Source: Adineta steineri (taxonomy: Eukaryota > Rotifera > Eurotatoria > Adinetida > Adinetidae). From it: a stretch of DNA of 64,000 nt. A program made the translations under genes and the position numbers. This document shows, piece after piece, positions 60,420 to 64,000 of the stretch (the first letter of the stretch is position 1; the number at the start of each line of letters is the position of its first letter). The notes beneath the pieces are model-generated. The model searched no databases. It was not told the DNA's origin and worked only from the letters and a program-made list of their open reading frames with translations. The DNA is taken from the NCBI GenBank assembly GCA_905250115.1, contig CAJNOI010000059.1:186001-250000 (forward strand). Direction: 5' to 3'.

Positions 60420-63400
60420 TATTCATATTGCATATTTTTTAAAATAAAATCTTCAATGATTTTAGAAGTTTATATGTTGTCTGATTGTATAGACTCCGAT
60501 CGTCATCGCTATGAAATATTTTTTATTCTATGAATGCGTCGCAACAACGTCGTTCTTTCACACGCGCTACAATCATCAAGTAACATAAATGAAGAAGGGA
60601 AATCTTGAAAACCCTTTCTTTCATTGCGTCCTCTTCTTTTCCCCTTCGTTATGTTCCGCATTGCACCGTTTAGTTTTTGGGCATCATCATCATCATCAAG
60701 AAGAAAAAAAACCATGCGCGCACATATGGAGAAAAAAAAAATTCCAAATAAAAAAAAAGAAACGGATAGTGGCGAAGAAAACAATTTAGAAAATATATAT
60801 ATGTAAAGATTATCCCGAAAAATAAATAATCTTCTTTTTCTATTTAAAATATTACATATTTTATGAATTAAATATTAACAACTCATTACCCTTTATGCTA
60901 ATATATAATCCTGTACTTGTAAATGAATTTTTATACATAGTTTATTGACTGTAGACATTTTATGCTTAATCAACTGCCATGTTCTATCATACACAATGAT
61001 AGGAAATTATTACATGAAGAAAAAAAAGCTATATATTTATGTCAAGTCTATGATTAACATTATTATTTTCATAGACAGTGAAAAACTATCGTTTTTGAAA
61101 TTTCTATAAATCATTTTTATTCAAATTTAATTATAATTGATTTACTCATGAGAAATAATTCTATAGGAATACATCTTAGTTTTACCGAACTCAATCTATT
61201 TTATATTCTCTGATATATCATTGTCAAATGTCAATAGAAAAGTCTTTGATGTTTCTTTTTTTTGTTGCTATTTTCATGTCTATTGATTATAGTTACAGTA
61301 TATTTAACTAAAAGATACTCATTGGTTAAACTAAACAAATAGGATATTTTTGTTTTGTTCTATCTAATAAATATAAACACAAAAATAGAAATTATTGATA
61401 TCTTAAACATGTTTACTAATCTTTATGTTTTATCGCGCTGTAATGTACATTAACAAATATTATTTTCTATTTCGATATATGATTCCAAAACAAAATTTAA
61501 AGGTATCGAATTATTTAGCGTACAATAAATCTACAATAAGATTATAAAGTTAAACTATATTTTTTATAATCGTCTAATCTGGTAATCGACGCCTGCATCA
61601 ATAAACTCCTTAGGCTTTTCAGATTGATTTATATGTTTATATATAATAAAACTCTAATCTTTACTCAAAAAATAGAATAGTTTATTTTCTGTAACAGTAT
61701 AAAAATTTATATCATTAACTAAAGCTCTAATAGAGATTTATAATCAAAATCTCTTGTATGTAATCAGATTAATATCTACAATACAATATTTCATGGTATT
61801 ATCAACGTACAAAATCATATTGATGTCAAAAAAAATTTCTTATTTGAAGAAATGTCTACCGACAAAACTCAGCTAACGCAATTACGTACTAGGAAAAAAG
61901 CAGGTACCTGTTACAAATACTTTATCAATAATGTTTTTTAATACTACATTATTTCTTAAATTAATATTTATTTATTAAGTCAGTAATAGACAAACATATG
62001 GATAAATATTCTGCTTTAGTTCCTAGACGGATAATTTATAGTTATATCACGTCTGTTCACATTATCACAAAAAAATGGATGAAAATTAAAACCTTTCTAA
62101 AAACACCTGGGAAACATTGCACACATGTGAATATCCGACAATAATTTACAATTAGATACAAAAACAAGTACACACTAGATAACGTATAACTATCGATTAT
62201 AATCTACCTTATGGATACTTTTTAAGAATTTGATACGAGAATGATTTACTTTATATCATGAAATTTGATACATAGTCTTTGAGTGCACTTATTTTAATGT
62301 CTAATATAAAAATTGATTAATAATTATACTAACAAATATTTTAAGTTGAATATGAAAAAAAAAGTAAAAACAACATACCACAATATAATATTGTCTATAG
62401 AGAATAGTAATAGTATATACATATGTTATTTTGTTGAAAATGAAAGAAAAAATGGATAATAATAAATAGTCACGGATTAATGAACAATAGAAAGGTAAAC
62501 GAATTATTATTATACGAAAAATAGCGATAGTTTTATTAAAATTAATAAAGAGGACGTCTTCAATTCTTTTTCTGTTTTATTGTTAAAGCGACAGTATTTC
62601 TGCTATTTTGACAATATCACGGTGTTCTATTTTCTCGCTGCAGTGCAGGCGCATACTCGCACACACACACACACATATATAAGATCGATACTTGTTCGCC
62701 TCTTTCTTTCTACACTAGTTGCTGTTGTTGCTACTACTACTGGTGCTATGGCTTGCTTCTTCCTTTTGCGCGAGCTTTGTGTCTCTGTCGCTCTCTTTCT
62801 CTTATGCACTTCTGTATCTTGCCTCATGAGTACGCTACTCAACAAGAGACATATACAAGTAACAAGTCGTCCCTCGATATAAACAGAACCCTGGATTTTA
62901 TAAAGTATTTTCTATTTCTCACTTGTTTTTTTTTTCTTTCTTTTTCTCTCGTCTCATATGCTTAAAACTACAAAAGAACAGAAAGAGAAAGAAGTGTATA
63001 GTGTCGTTACGAATTCGTTCGCTTACGTCAACTTCTCTAGTGCAAAAACTCACCTTCTTTTCTCCTATCTTCTTTGTACTATAGGTATGAACGGTATCTC
63101 TTATCAAGTCTATCAGTTATAAATATGAGTTCAACTAGAAGTTTGAACAAATTTCTTCTTCTTCTTCTTCTTCTTTTTTTCTTCATGATAATAAACGACT
63201 TCGATTTATTGCGATTATAACCTTGAATTAGAACTAAACGTCTATAATTGGTCATCATTCCCGATGATTTTTAAGTGTTCATCGTTCGTTTGTTGTCGGC
63301 GATACGTCAAAAAAGGAAGAATAAGGAAAAAAAAGATGAGGAAAAATGACCTTCAATAATAAACAACAACAATCATCATCACCATCCTCGCTGGTGCCTC

Positions 63401-64000
63401 GAAATCCAGGGATCACTCTATCACTCTTATGTTCTGTTTTTTCCAGGCTCGTCTATTCTGACAGATATAGAGACAAAGAACAACCCTATGTATTGTGTCA
63501 TGGATGGAAGGACCTGGAGAAAGAAAGCAAGAGGAGAAGAAAAAAAACACAGATTCCAATTATCCGCGTGTTCGTCGTTTGCTTTCTTTGTCACTTGTCG
63601 TAGTCAAGGTCACATTACTATTCTTTCAGAAAAATAGAAAATAATATATATTTTACCGACAAAAACAAAATAATAATCAATTACTGACTGCAAATATAAT
63701 TTTAAATCATAGTTTTATTTTATCAATATACATAACCGTAACAAGGTCATCTTTACTAAAAATAGATAAATATAAAGATGACTTAAGGACATGTCTATTT
63801 ACTGAACTTGCACTAAGGATTTTTATTTTGATGATAGTATAATACTTGGCAATGTTATATGTTAGGATACATTCTTAAGCATAGATGTGTGTGTCTCATT
63901 AATGATAAGTAGTAAAAATAATATTTTCATAAGAGTTCTATGTTTAACTTGAAATATGATTACATATATGAATAATAGCTAAATATATTTTTAAAGATCA
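60420..64000. other. Upstream of SHOC2, no firm gene
   Basis: 3.6 kb of AT-rich DNA with simple repeats: (CA)n near 62660-62677, (TTC)n at 63154-63173, (ATC)n near 60685. A possible first coding exon on the plus strand, ATG 61852 to donor at 61904 (MSTDKTQLTQLRTRKKA), has a clean donor but no recognisable continuation. Other frames here (60509-60806, 62580-63107, 63346-63603) overlap each other or are simple sequence. Confidence 0.5.

Noticed and set aside
60509-60806. Overlapping frames upstream of SHOC2
   Set aside because: Three frames on both strands over simple repeats; no protein features.
62580-63603. Frames of 62-100 codons near the window end
   Set aside because: Built on microsatellite and pyrimidine-rich sequence, overlapping on both strands.
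1-64000. CRISPR array, bacterial operon or viral element
   Set aside because: No spaced short repeats, no operon-like gene packing and no capsid, integrase or reverse transcriptase signature seen; the genes are spliced and metazoan.

Overview
The window is AT-rich animal nuclear DNA with small spliced genes. Introns are mostly 48-60 bp with GT-AG ends, and all recognisable products are metazoan: ATRX, nicastrin, SHOC2, smoothelin, an LDL-receptor relative and a LOXHD1-like PLAT protein. The very short introns, high AT content, tandem secreted carbonic anhydrases and many small TIR elements would suit a rotifer, perhaps bdelloid, but that placement is an inference and no marker proves it. Two runs of exactly 100 N (33798-33897 and 44992-45091) are scaffold gaps.

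Layout: 1-1263 holds the 3' part of a transketolase gene (+). 2627-3253 holds a NAA50-like acetyltransferase (-). 5800-20226 is a tandem array of six two-exon alpha-carbonic anhydrase genes (+), called CA-1 to CA-6 here. All share the same phase-2 intron and keep the catalytic residues, but they have different C-terminal tails. CA-4 and CA-5 lie in a segmental duplication (about 10.71-14.36 kb and 15.81-18.24 kb). A foldback element with arms of about 380 bp (14358-15604) sits exactly where the first copy ends. 20315-21625 holds a DUF6492-like type II glycosyltransferase (-). 22443-30089 holds an ATRX helicase (-), four of whose introns are swollen by small DNA transposons, one nested in another. 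30551-33045 holds an unrecognised 395-residue gene with AT-hook-like basic motifs (-).

34913-41688 holds a multi-PLAT LOXHD1-like gene (-). 41790-41862 is tRNA-Phe (-), and 41934-44251 holds nicastrin (+). 45092-52156 holds an LDL-receptor-related gene (-) cut by the second gap. 53398-55184 holds a smoothelin-like calponin-homology gene (-). 56003-60419 holds SHOC2 (-) with two alternative starts. 60420-64000 shows no firm gene.

The genes do not form one pathway. The carbonic anhydrase array is the only functional cluster: it would supply extracellular CO2/bicarbonate conversion in soluble, GPI-like and transmembrane forms. The most interesting features are the array with its duplication and foldback element, the nested mobile elements in ATRX introns with clean target duplications, and the SHOC2 alternative first exons, only one of which carries a PP1-docking motif.
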